This document shows positions 24,729 to 32,627 of a DNA stretch of 64,000 nt, one piece after another. The stretch comes from Pedococcus badiiscoriae. Its GTDB lineage: Bacteria > Actinomycetota > Actinomycetes > Actinomycetales > Dermatophilaceae. The translations under genes were made by a program, and so were the position numbers. Position 1 is the first letter of the stretch. Each line of letters starts with the position of its first letter. The DNA is taken from the NCBI RefSeq assembly GCF_013408925.1, contig NZ_JACCAB010000001.1, positions 2,170,001-2,234,000 on the forward strand. Reading direction: 5' to 3'. Under the pieces are notes generated by a model. That model saw only the letters and a program-made list of their open reading frames with translations, did no database searches and was not told the DNA's origin.

Positions 24729-25429
24729 CCCCAGGCGGCGGCCACCTCGACAGCGGCCAGCCAGGTCGCCGCCGCGCAGGCGAGGACGAACGAGGCGTTC
24801 CACACCAGGGCGGGCACGTGCGTCAGCGAGGCGAGGACGGCCGGGTCGCTGCCGCGGGTGCGCGAGGACATCACGGCGCCGAGGTGCCGCCAGGCGCCCA
24901 CGAGGAGCACGATCCCCGTGGCCACCATCACCTGGGCCTGCACCGAGTCGTCCCGCCACCACCACAGGGCTGCGGTCGCCGCGAGTGCCACCATCATGAC
25001 GGCGGCCGTGAGCAGTGACCGCACCCGGACCAGGGTCAGCAGCCAGATGACGAGCAGGACGGTCAGCACCGGCGCCGCCCAGCCACGGGCGGCGGTCCAG
25101 ACCAGCGCGGCTCCGACGACTGCGGGAGCCGGGTATCCCGACCAGGTCGACAGGACCCGGCCCGGGCCGCGCGCGGGCCCCACGGTCACGGCGTGCCCGG
25201 ACATGTCTCCTCGGAGCACGAACCCGGTGAAGCGGCGTCCCACCGCCAGACCCACGAGGGCGTGACCCAGCTCGTGGACGAGCGTCACCGCGACTCGCAG
25301 CACCAGCCACACGGGCGGCACCGCGACCACGAGGACCGCCGCGACCACGGCCACCGTCACGGCGGGTGCGCCCATCGCGACGTCGCCGGGCGCGGTGACG
25401 ACCCTGCTGCGCAGCACCTCCCAGTCCAC
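24725..25429 (-). CDS. M50-type zinc metalloprotease, membrane protein
   Basis: A 234-residue membrane protein with HELGH at about residues 46-50 inside an N-terminal hydrophobic region, the zinc motif of M50B-like site-2 proteases, followed by five or so further helices and a SGYPAPAVVG loop. There is no PDZ domain. GTG25429 is supported by TAGGTT seven bases upstream and gives the usual VDWE-type start; the frame is open further upstream but codes nothing recognisable. Substrate unknown. Confidence 0.85.
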   Translation of the reverse strand: MDWEVLRSRVVTAPGDVAMGAPAVTVAVVAAVLVVAVPPVWLVLRVAVTLVHELGHALVGLAVGRRFTGFVLRGDMSGHAVTVGPARGPGRVLSTWSGYPAPAVVGAALVWTAARGWAAPVLTVLLVIWLLTLVRVRSLLTAAVMMVALAATAALWWWRDDSVQAQVMVATGIVLLVGAWRHLGAVMSSRTRGSDPAVLASLTHVPALVWNASFVLACAAATWLAAVEVAAAWG

Positions 25430-25436
25430 GGCCGCG

Positions 25437-25442
25437 AACCTA
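25437..25442 (-). promoter_or_regulatory. Putative leaderless -10 box for the M50 protease
   Basis: TAGGTT on the minus strand, seven bases before GTG25429, with no ribosome binding site. Confidence 0.5.
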
Positions 25443-25461
25443 GCCGACGCGGCTGTGGCGG

Positions 25462-26451
25462 TCAGACCCGGTGGGCGGCGACGAGCCGGTCGTAGAGCGC
25501 GTCGAGGTCGGCGTCGACCCGCTTGCGGGCCGGGTCCGCGTCGTGCCAGTCGACGATCTCCTGCGCGCCCTGGCGGAACGGCACCCGAGCGGCCCAACCC
25601 GGCACCAGCGTGCGGATCTTGCTGTTGTCGAACACCATCGAGTGGGCCTTGTCGCCCAGCAGGCTGGCGCCGAAGTCCTCGTCGACGGCGGCGATGGCCT
25701 CGGACGGCACGTGCACCAGCTGTGGCTCCACCCCGGCAGCCTCGGCGATGTCGGCGTAGATCTGGTTCCAGGTCGGGGCCTCGTCACCGGTGATGTGGAA
25801 CGCCTCGCCGATCGCCTCCCCACGACCCAGGAGCCCGACGAAGGCCCGCGCGAAGTCCGTGTGGTGGGTGATGGTCCACAGCGAGGTTCCGTCGCCGTGG
25901 ACCACGACGGGCCTGCCCTGGCGCATCCGCTCGACCACGGTCCAGCGTCCCTCGAAAGGCGGCAGCGTGTGGTCGTAGGTGTGCGAGGGCCGCACGATCG
26001 TCATCGGGAGCCCGCGCTCGCGGTAGGCCGCCACGAGCAGGTCCTCGCAGGCGATCTTGGCCCGCGAGTAGGCCCAGAACGGGTTGCGCAGGGGAGTGGA
26101 CTCGGTGACGGGCAGCCTGCTCGGCGGCGTCTGGTAGGCCGATGCCGAGCTGATGAACACGTACTGGCCGGTCCTGTCCACGAACGCGTCGAGCTGCTGC
26201 TGCACCTGGTCCGGGGTGAACGAGAGGAAGTCGACCACGACGTCGAACGCCCTGCTGCCGACGACCTCCCGGACGGCCGCGGCGTCGCGGACATCGGCGT
26301 GCAGCCGCTCGGCGTCGGGATGCGGTGGATGGGTGGTGCTGGTGCCGCGGTTGAGGATCGTGACGCGGTGCCCGCACGCGACCGCTTCGGCGACGCACGC
26401 CGAGCTGATCACGCCGGTGCCACCGATGAACAGGACGCGCAGACCGGTCAT
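25462..26451 (-). CDS. NAD-dependent epimerase/dehydratase (extended SDR)
   Basis: A 329-residue extended short-chain dehydrogenase. It has the nucleotide-binding FIGGTGVISSACV near residue 7, VDFLSF, the catalytic-region SSASAYQTP and an active-site YSRAK motif (Tyr and Lys). It resembles NAD-dependent epimerases acting on nucleotide sugars or related substrates; the exact reaction is not deducible. Monocistronic; TAGGCT lies eight bases before ATG26451. Confidence 0.86.
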   Translation of the reverse strand: MTGLRVLFIGGTGVISSACVAEAVACGHRVTILNRGTSTTHPPHPDAERLHADVRDAAAVREVVGSRAFDVVVDFLSFTPDQVQQQLDAFVDRTGQYVFISSASAYQTPPSRLPVTESTPLRNPFWAYSRAKIACEDLLVAAYRERGLPMTIVRPSHTYDHTLPPFEGRWTVVERMRQGRPVVVHGDGTSLWTITHHTDFARAFVGLLGRGEAIGEAFHITGDEAPTWNQIYADIAEAAGVEPQLVHVPSEAIAAVDEDFGASLLGDKAHSMVFDNSKIRTLVPGWAARVPFRQGAQEIVDWHDADPARKRVDADLDALYDRLVAAHRV

Positions 26452-26459
26452 GCCCGCTG

Positions 26460-26465
26460 AGCCTA
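26460..26465 (-). promoter_or_regulatory. Putative -10 box for the epimerase gene
   Basis: TAGGCT on the minus strand, eight bases upstream of ATG26451. Confidence 0.4.
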
Positions 26466-26491
26466 AGGCCGCAGGTCCCGAAGGGGCAGCG

Positions 26492-26893
26492 TCAGCCCAG
26501 GCGACGCAGGTCGGCGCGGCAGCGGCGCTCGAACTCACCGAGCTCGGTGATGGCGTCCTCGAGGTCACGGCGGCGCTGCTCGAGGTCACTGCGCCGCTCG
26601 TCGATCTGGTCCAGGACGTACTCGAGCTGGCTGGCCTTGCCCCGCGGCCGGTCGTACAGGTCGATGATCGTGCGGATCTCCTCCAGGGGGAAACCCAGCC
26701 GCTTGCCGCGCAGGATCAGCGCCAGCCGGGTCCGGTCACGGCGGTGGTAGACGCGGGTCGTCCCCCGGCGCTCCGGCGTGATCAGCCCGAGGTCCTCGTA
26801 GTGGCGCACCGTCCGGTGCGTCACGCCGAACTCGTCCGCGATCTCCCGGATCGTCCAGGTCTCCTGGACGGCTGTGGCTGCGGGGGCTGGCAT
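26492..26893 (-). CDS. MerR-family transcriptional regulator
   Basis: A 133-residue regulator. It has an N-terminal winged helix (WTIREIADEFGVTHRTVRHYE at about 13-33), wing (GTTRVYHRRD), then a coiled-coil helix and a basic C-terminus (CRADLRRLG). It lacks the conserved cysteine set of metal sensors. It is transcribed divergently from an acyl-CoA dehydrogenase/carboxylase pair, with a near-perfect palindrome between. The layout resembles LiuR-type regulators of branched-chain amino acid catabolism, so an acyl-CoA-type effector is plausible. Confidence 0.9.
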   Translation of the reverse strand: MPAPAATAVQETWTIREIADEFGVTHRTVRHYEDLGLITPERRGTTRVYHRRDRTRLALILRGKRLGFPLEEIRTIIDLYDRPRGKASQLEYVLDQIDERRSDLEQRRRDLEDAITELGEFERRCRADLRRLG

Positions 26894-26904
26894 ACCCGTG
26901 AGTA

Positions 26905-26934
26905 TTGCTTTACGTTTACGTCAACGTCAAGCAA
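26905..26934. promoter_or_regulatory. 30-bp palindromic operator between MerR gene and acyl-CoA dehydrogenase
   Basis: The half-sites TTGCTTTACGTTTAC and GTCAACGTCAAGCAA are reverse complements at 13 of 15 positions. The centre holds ACGT repeated at six-base steps. It lies 11 bases from the MerR gene start and 57 bases before ATG26992, so bound regulator could act on both promoters. MerR-family LiuR sites of similar ACGT-rich design are known from memory. Confidence 0.85.
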
Positions 26935-26991
26935 CCACAGCATGCCGCGTGGCTGGGTGACCCCCGGCGCGCACCCCACGAAGGAGACACG

Positions 26992-28173
26992 ATGTTCGAG
27001 CTGAGCAAGGAGCACGAGGACTTCCGCAAGGTCGTCCGGGAGTTCGCCGAGGCAGAGGTCGAGCCGCACATCGCCAAGTGGGACAAGGACCACCACTTCC
27101 CGAGCGACCTGGTCCCGAAGATGGGCGAGCTGGGGCTGTTCGGCCTCGTCGTGCCCGAGGAGTTCGGCGGGATGGGCGACGACGGTGACTTCACGTCGCT
27201 CTGCGTGGCCATCGAGGAGCTCGGCCGGGTCGACCAGTCGATCGGCATCACGCTGTCGGCCGGTGTCGGCCTGGGCATCAACCCGATCCTCACCTACGGC
27301 TCGCAGGAGCAGAAGGAGCGCTTCCTGCCCGACCTGGTGGCCGGGCGTGCGCTCGCCGGCTTCGGCCTCACCGAGCCGGACGCCGGCTCCGACGCCGGTG
27401 CCACCCGCACCAAGGCGGTCCGCGAGGGCGACGAGTGGGTCGTCAACGGCTCCAAGGCGTTCATCACCAACTCCGGCACCGACATCACCTCGGTCGTCAC
27501 GGTCACCGCCCGCACCGGCACGAACGAGGACGGCTCCGCCCAGCTCAGTGCGATCATGATCCCTTCCGGCACACCGGGGTTCACCGTCGAGCCGGCCTAC
27601 GACAAGCTCGGCTGGCACGCCTCGGACACGCACGGCCTGACCTTCGAGAGCTGCCGCGTCCCGGCCGGCAACCTGCTCGGCAACGAGGGCGAGGGCTTCA
27701 GGCAGTTCCTCAAGACCCTCGACGACGGCCGCATCGCCATCTCCGCCCTCGCGGTCGGCATGAGCCAGCGGATGCTCGAGGAGACCACGGCCTACGCGAA
27801 GACCCGCAAGGCGTTCGGCAAGCCGATCGGTGTCAACCAGGGCGTGTCCTTCCAGATCGCCGACCTCGCCGTCATGGTCGAGGCGTCTCGCCAGCTGACC
27901 TACAAGGCCGCGTGGCTCAAGGACGAGCTCGAGCACGGCCGCCGTTCGGTCAAGGAGGTCAAGCAGGCCGCCGCGATCTGCAAGCTCTACTCCACCGAGG
28001 CCGCCGTGACAGCCACCCGCATCGCCACCCAGGTCTTCGGTGGCAACGGCTTCATGGAGGAGTACCCGGTGGCCCGGTTCTACCGCGACGCGAAGATCCT
28101 CGAGATCGGCGAGGGCACCTCCGAGGTGCAGCGCATGGTCATCGCCCGCCACCTCGGCCTGCCCACCGCGTGA
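26992..28173 (+). CDS. Acyl-CoA dehydrogenase (MerR-controlled)
   Basis: FAD-dependent alpha,beta-desaturation of an acyl-CoA. The 393-residue protein shows the substrate/FAD motif GFGLTEPDAGSDAG, WVVNGSKAFITN and, near the C-terminus, IGEGTSEVQR with Glu at the usual catalytic-base position. Retention of that Glu argues against the classic isovaleryl-CoA type, where the base is moved. A perfect AAGGAG precedes ATG26992. The frame is open back to 26905, but that stretch is the operator. Likely co-transcribed with the carboxyltransferase downstream. Confidence 0.92.
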   Translation: MFELSKEHEDFRKVVREFAEAEVEPHIAKWDKDHHFPSDLVPKMGELGLFGLVVPEEFGGMGDDGDFTSLCVAIEELGRVDQSIGITLSAGVGLGINPILTYGSQEQKERFLPDLVAGRALAGFGLTEPDAGSDAGATRTKAVREGDEWVVNGSKAFITNSGTDITSVVTVTARTGTNEDGSAQLSAIMIPSGTPGFTVEPAYDKLGWHASDTHGLTFESCRVPAGNLLGNEGEGFRQFLKTLDDGRIAISALAVGMSQRMLEETTAYAKTRKAFGKPIGVNQGVSFQIADLAVMVEASRQLTYKAAWLKDELEHGRRSVKEVKQAAAICKLYSTEAAVTATRIATQVFGGNGFMEEYPVARFYRDAKILEIGEGTSEVQRMVIARHLGLPTA

Positions 28174-28199
28174 GCGCCGGAGTGCGAGAGGGTATGCCG

Positions 28200-29813
28200 G
28201 TGACCTCCACCTCGTCGTCCGGCGCGTCCACCCCTGCGGTCCAGCCACCGTTCGCGGTGGGGCAGGACTCCGGCACCGACCCCAAGGTGACCGACGTCCG
28301 CGAGCGGCTCGCCGCGGCCTACCAGGCCTCCGCGGTCGCGCCGGAGAAGGCGCAGGCCAAGCTGGACTCGCAGGGCAAGCTCTACGTCCGCGACCGGATC
28401 GCGATGCTGTTCGACGAGGGCAGCTTCGTCGAGGACGCGCGCTACGCCAACGCCACGGCCAGCGGTCTGCCGGCCGACGGCGTGGTCACCGGCCGCGGCA
28501 CCGTCGACGGGCGACCGGCGATCGTCATCGCCAACGACCCGACGGTCAAGGCCGGATCATGGGGTGCGCGCACCGTCGAGAAGATCGTCCGGGCGACCGA
28601 GATGGCGCTGCGCGAGGAGCTGCCGGTCTTCTGGTTCGTCGACTCGGCGGGCGCGCGGATCACCGACCAGGTCGAGATGTTCCCCGGCCGGCGTGGCGCC
28701 GGACGCATCTTCCACAACCAGGTCGCCCTGTCGGGCAAGGTGCCGCAGATCTGCTGCCTCTTCGGCCCGAGTGCTGCTGGTGGTGCGTACATCCCGTCGT
28801 TCACCGACCTCATCATCATGGTCGAGGGGAATGCCTCGATGTACCTCGGCAGCCCGCGCATGGCCGAGATGGTGGTGGGGGAGAAGGTCTCGCTCGAGGA
28901 CATGGGTGGCGCGCGGATGCACTGCACCGTCTCCGGGGTGGGGGACCTGCTCGTCGCCGACGACGCCGAGGCGATCGAGATGGCCAAGCTGTACTTCTCC
29001 TACCTGCCGCCGAGCTGGCGATCGGACCTGCCGACCTACGCACCCGAGGAGCCTTCGAAGCCGCTGACCCGGCACACCGTGCCCGAGCGCGAGAGCCAGC
29101 CCTTCGACATCCACGAGGTCATCGACGGCCTCGCCGACGAGGAGTCGTTCTTCGAGGTCAAGCCGCTGTTCGCTCCCGAGCTCGTGATCGGGTTCGGCCG
29201 CATGGCGGGCGAGACCGTCGGGATCGTCGCCAATAACTCCGTGGTCAAGGGCGGCGTGCTGTTCACGGACAGTGCGGACAAGGCGGCCCGGTTCATCTGG
29301 CTCTGCGACGCCTACTCGATCCCGCTGATCTACCTCGCCGACGTGCCGGGGTTCATGATCGGGTCGGAGGTCGAGCGCGGGGGGATCATCCGGCACGGCG
29401 CCAAGATGGTGCACGCGGTGTCCTCGGCGACGGTTCCGCAGTTCTGCGTGATCGTCCGCAAGGCCTACGGGGCTGGGCTCTACGCGATGGGCGGCCCCGG
29501 CTTCGGACCGGATGCGACCATCGCGCTGCCGACCGCGCGGATCGCCGTGATGGGTCCGGAGGCGGCCGTCAACGCCGTCTACGCCAACAAGATCGCGGCG
29601 ATCGACGACCCCGCCGAGCGCGAGCAGTTCGTCCAGGACATGCGTCGCGAGTACGAGGAGGACGTCGACCTCGAGCGGCTCGCCGCCGACCTGGTCCTCG
29701 ACCAGATCATCGAGGCGGACGCCCTGCGTGGCGAGCTGCTGCTCCGGCTGCGCTACGCCAAGGCTCGCGACCGCCACTTCGCCACCAAGCGCCGCGACAT
29801 CCCCCCGGTCTGA
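28200..29813 (+). CDS. Acyl-CoA carboxylase beta subunit (carboxyltransferase), methylcrotonyl/acyl-CoA type
   Basis: A 537-residue carboxyltransferase moving CO2 from biotin to an acyl-CoA. Two crotonase-like halves are visible: the acyl-CoA oxyanion region with FVDSAGARI and GPSAAGGAYIPSFTD, and the biotin-side half with DVPGFMIG and RKAYGAGLYAMGG. GTG28200 has AGAGGG eight bases upstream; in-frame GTG28170 overlaps the previous stop and ATG28194 is another option. Pairing with an acyl-CoA dehydrogenase and MerR gene suggests leucine/isovalerate or odd-chain breakdown. It must borrow an alpha subunit, perhaps the one at 19450-21243. Confidence 0.9.
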   Translation: MTSTSSSGASTPAVQPPFAVGQDSGTDPKVTDVRERLAAAYQASAVAPEKAQAKLDSQGKLYVRDRIAMLFDEGSFVEDARYANATASGLPADGVVTGRGTVDGRPAIVIANDPTVKAGSWGARTVEKIVRATEMALREELPVFWFVDSAGARITDQVEMFPGRRGAGRIFHNQVALSGKVPQICCLFGPSAAGGAYIPSFTDLIIMVEGNASMYLGSPRMAEMVVGEKVSLEDMGGARMHCTVSGVGDLLVADDAEAIEMAKLYFSYLPPSWRSDLPTYAPEEPSKPLTRHTVPERESQPFDIHEVIDGLADEESFFEVKPLFAPELVIGFGRMAGETVGIVANNSVVKGGVLFTDSADKAARFIWLCDAYSIPLIYLADVPGFMIGSEVERGGIIRHGAKMVHAVSSATVPQFCVIVRKAYGAGLYAMGGPGFGPDATIALPTARIAVMGPEAAVNAVYANKIAAIDDPAEREQFVQDMRREYEEDVDLERLAADLVLDQIIEADALRGELLLRLRYAKARDRHFATKRRDIPPV

Positions 29814-29836
29814 CACGACAGTCCTGCCCTGGCTCC

Positions 29837-29895
29837 CCGAGAGCCCAGCTCTCGGGCCGCCAGGCCCTCCGGGACGCCGAGAGCTGGGATCTCGG
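29837..29895. repeat. Inverted repeat between convergent genes, copy B
   Basis: Arms 29837-29855 and 29877-29895 (19 bases, one mismatch) match the arms of copy A at 6261-6323; the right arms of both copies read CCGAGAGCTGGGATCTCGG. It lies between the carboxyltransferase stop and the convergent maf stop and could terminate both. The loop sequences of the two copies differ. Confidence 0.8.
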
Positions 29896-29903
29896 CGGCT
29901 CGC

Positions 29904-30575
29904 TCAGGCGCGCTCGACGTGGGCGCCCTGCGCGCCCCGGTGCGCCGAGCTGCGCAGGTCGTGCCACGCGAGGCCGAGCTCCATGAGCAGCTCGCGCAGC
30001 AGCGGCAGGGAGATGCCGACGACGTTGCTCGGGTCTCCCTCGATGCTGCTGACATAGGGGGCGCCGAGCCCGTCGAGGGTGAACGCCCCGGCCACGCGCA
30101 GGGGCTCGCCGGTCTCGACGTACGCGTCGATCTCGTCGTCGGTCAGCTTGGCGAAGTGCACGGTCGTGGACGCGGTGGCCCCGAGGGTCGCGCCCGTCCC
30201 GCCGTGGTCCTCGTCGCGGGTGTCGACGACCCAGTGCCCGGTGTGCAGGATGCCGGACCGGCCGCGCATCTGGCGCCACCGGGAGACGGCCTCCGCCGCC
30301 GAGGAGGGCTTGCCGTGGATCGCCCCGTCCAGGTCGAGGACCGAGTCGCACCCGATGATCACCGCGTCGTCGATCTGGTCGGCCACGTCCTCGGCCTTGG
30401 CCCTCGCGAGCAGCAGCGCGACGTCCTCGGCGACCAGCTCGCCATAGGTCTCCCGGGCCGCGGCGGTCACCGCCGACTCGTCCACGCCGCTCACGACGAT
30501 GCTGGGTTCGAGCCCCGCGGCCACGAGCAGTCGGCGACGGGCGGGGGAGGCGGAGGCGAGCACGAGGGACGTCAC
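29904..30575 (-). CDS. maf: Maf-family nucleoside triphosphate pyrophosphatase
   Basis: Hydrolyses non-canonical or modified (d)NTPs and restrains septation. The 223-residue protein begins VTSLVLASASPARRRLL, the family phosphate motif, and has CDSVLDLDG, GKPSSAAEA and EGDPSNVVGISLP. GTG30575 is preferred because TACCCT lies seven bases upstream and the protein then starts at the conserved ASASPAR strand; a GTG 18 bases earlier is possible. In mycobacteria maf also lies near accA3 and the accD/accE pair. Confidence 0.94.
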   Translation of the reverse strand: MTSLVLASASPARRRLLVAAGLEPSIVVSGVDESAVTAAARETYGELVAEDVALLLARAKAEDVADQIDDAVIIGCDSVLDLDGAIHGKPSSAAEAVSRWRQMRGRSGILHTGHWVVDTRDEDHGGTGATLGATASTTVHFAKLTDDEIDAYVETGEPLRVAGAFTLDGLGAPYVSSIEGDPSNVVGISLPLLRELLMELGLAWHDLRSSAHRGAQGAHVERA

Positions 30576-30582
30576 GAGGGTG

Positions 30583-30588
30583 AGGGTA
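30583..30588 (-). promoter_or_regulatory. Putative leaderless -10 box for maf
   Basis: TACCCT on the minus strand seven bases before GTG30575; no ribosome binding site. Confidence 0.4.
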
Positions 30589-30624
30589 CCCACCCCTGGC
30601 GCCCCGGCGGCATACCCGACGTCG

Positions 30625-32526
30625 TCAGCCGAGCTGGTCGTCCACGAAGCACCAGCGCCAGGACTCCCCGGGCTCGAAGCTGCGCATCACCGGATGGTCA
30701 CTCTCGTGGAAGTGGCCCGTCGCGTGCTTCTGGGGCGAGGAGTCGCAGCACCCCACGTGCCCGCAGTCGAGGCAGAGCCGCAGGTGGACCCAGGTCGTGC
30801 CGTCGCGCAGGCACTCCTCGCAGCCGTGCGGGCTGGTCGGCGCGACGAACCGGTCGTGGTGGGCGGCGAGGTGCTCGCACTCGTCCTCGCCGCGCTCGGG
30901 AGGCAGCAGCGGCTCCTCACGCAGCTCGTCGGAACGCTCCTCGATCCGGTCGAGCATGGACTCCTCGATGTCGAGCTGCGCCAGGACGTGGGCCAGCACC
31001 TCGTGGTCGACCGTGCCGGCGTCACGGATGCGCAGGAGCTCGGCGCGCTCGGCGGCCAACATGATCAGGCGCACCCGGCGGTAGGTCGCGCTGGGCGTCT
31101 CGACGGCGTCGACCCGCCCCTGGCCGAGTCGCTCCCAGACGATGTTGGTGCGGTTCTCGGCGCGTCGGCGCAGCGTCTCGATGACGTCGGCGTCGACGTC
31201 GTGGTGCTCTTCGAGGGCCTTGAGGCCGGCCGCCACCGACGCCTGCAGGATGGTGGCCTCCTGCAGGGCGTCCTCGCGGGGGTCGGGGCCGCGTACGCCC
31301 AGCGTCCTGGCCAGCCACGGCAGCGAGAGTCCTTGCAGGAGAAGGGTGGCGACCGTCACCGTCATGGCGGCCAGCACCAGGGTCGACCGCTCGGGGGTGG
31401 CCGCCGGCAGGGTGAACGCCGCGGCGAGGGTCACCACCCCCCGCATCCCGGCCCACGAGATCACCGCTGCTGCCTTCGGGTGGAACTTGCCCTCGTGCTT
31501 GCCGAGCTTGGCCTGCAGCAGCTTGAACGGGAAGACCCAGATCGGGCGCAGGACCACCACGGTGGCCAGGACGGCCACGCACACCAGGATGACCCGACCC
31601 CAGCCAGGGCCGGTGTGGCCGGCGTCCTCGACCAGCCGTCGCATCTGCATGCCCAGCATGAGGAAGACGGCGTTCTCGAGGATGAACTGGATCGTCGTCC
31701 AGTTGATCCGCTCGCTCAGCCGGGACGACGCGTTCTGGACGATCGGCGACTTGTGGCCCAGGATCAGCCCCGCCACGACGACGGCCAGCACGCCGGAGCC
31801 GTGGTAGTGCTCAGCCGGCAGGTAGGCGAGGTAGGGCACGATGAACGAGATCGAGGTGTCGATGGCCGACTCGGTGACCTTGCTGCGGATGGAGGCGATC
31901 ACGATCCCGACCAGCACCCCGAACCCGACGCCCAGCACCACGGCCCGGCCGAAGTCGAAGGCGACAGACCCCATGGTCACCGTGGTGGCGTGGCTGCCGG
32001 AGGCGACCGCCGTCGCGGCCAGGGGGAAGGCGGCGACGGCCGTGCGCAGCGAGACCAGGGCGGTCGCGTCGTTCACCAGCGACTCGCCCTCGAGGATGGT
32101 CACGATCCGCCGAGGCAGCCCGATCCTGCGTGCCACCGCCGTCGCGGCGACCGCGTCCGGCGGTGCCACGATGGCACCCAGCGCGAAGGCCACCGCGAAC
32201 GGCACGTGGAGCAACCACCAGGTCACCAGGCCCACGCCTGCGGCGGTGAACAGGACCAGGCCCACCGACAGGCTCAGGATCGGCGTCCAGTTGGCGCGGA
32301 AGTCCACCAGCGACGTCCGGATCGCCGCGGCATACAGCAGGGGCGGCAGCAGGCCGACCAACACGACCTGGGCACTCAGCTCGGGCTCGGGGATGAACGA
32401 GATGTAGCTGACCACCACCCCCACCACGAGCAGGGCCAGGGGCGCAGCGACCCGCCACCGCTGGGCGATGCCGGCCACGACGATGACGGTCCCGACGATG
32501 GCGACGATGGCCACAGCTGTTTCCAC
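30625..32526 (-). CDS. Na+/H+ antiporter (CPA1) with C-terminal UBP-type zinc finger
   Basis: A 633-residue fusion. Residues 1 to about 410 form a CPA1 antiporter with about 12 helices, including the ion-binding ESLVNDATALV motif and GMRGVVTLAAAF. A helical cytoplasmic region (about 420-550) follows. The end is a zf-UBP domain with spaced Cys/His pairs: CEHL, CEECL, CLDCGHVGCCD, then HATGHFHESDHP. GTG32526 has GAGGA seven bases upstream, whereas GTG32532 has it almost adjacent. Bacteria lack ubiquitin, so the finger is probably a zinc-dependent sensor or docking module. Confidence 0.92.
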   Translation of the reverse strand: METAVAIVAIVGTVIVVAGIAQRWRVAAPLALLVVGVVVSYISFIPEPELSAQVVLVGLLPPLLYAAAIRTSLVDFRANWTPILSLSVGLVLFTAAGVGLVTWWLLHVPFAVAFALGAIVAPPDAVAATAVARRIGLPRRIVTILEGESLVNDATALVSLRTAVAAFPLAATAVASGSHATTVTMGSVAFDFGRAVVLGVGFGVLVGIVIASIRSKVTESAIDTSISFIVPYLAYLPAEHYHGSGVLAVVVAGLILGHKSPIVQNASSRLSERINWTTIQFILENAVFLMLGMQMRRLVEDAGHTGPGWGRVILVCVAVLATVVVLRPIWVFPFKLLQAKLGKHEGKFHPKAAAVISWAGMRGVVTLAAAFTLPAATPERSTLVLAAMTVTVATLLLQGLSLPWLARTLGVRGPDPREDALQEATILQASVAAGLKALEEHHDVDADVIETLRRRAENRTNIVWERLGQGRVDAVETPSATYRRVRLIMLAAERAELLRIRDAGTVDHEVLAHVLAQLDIEESMLDRIEERSDELREEPLLPPERGEDECEHLAAHHDRFVAPTSPHGCEECLRDGTTWVHLRLCLDCGHVGCCDSSPQKHATGHFHESDHPVMRSFEPGESWRWCFVDDQLG

Positions 32527-32627
32527 GGCCACATCCTCGCAGGCACCCCCAGGTGTGCCGGGTGCCCACGGACGCGGGGCGGCCCGCCACCGATGGCGGA
32601 CCGCCCCGAGGACGCGTGAGCGAGGGG

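Noticed and set aside
26905..26991. N-terminal extension of the acyl-CoA dehydrogenase
   Set aside because: This stretch is the palindromic operator, and AAGGAG precedes ATG26992.
30504..30515. tRNA T-loop-like GGTTCGAGCCCC
   Set aside because: It lies within the maf coding sequence and no acceptor or anticodon stems can be found around it.
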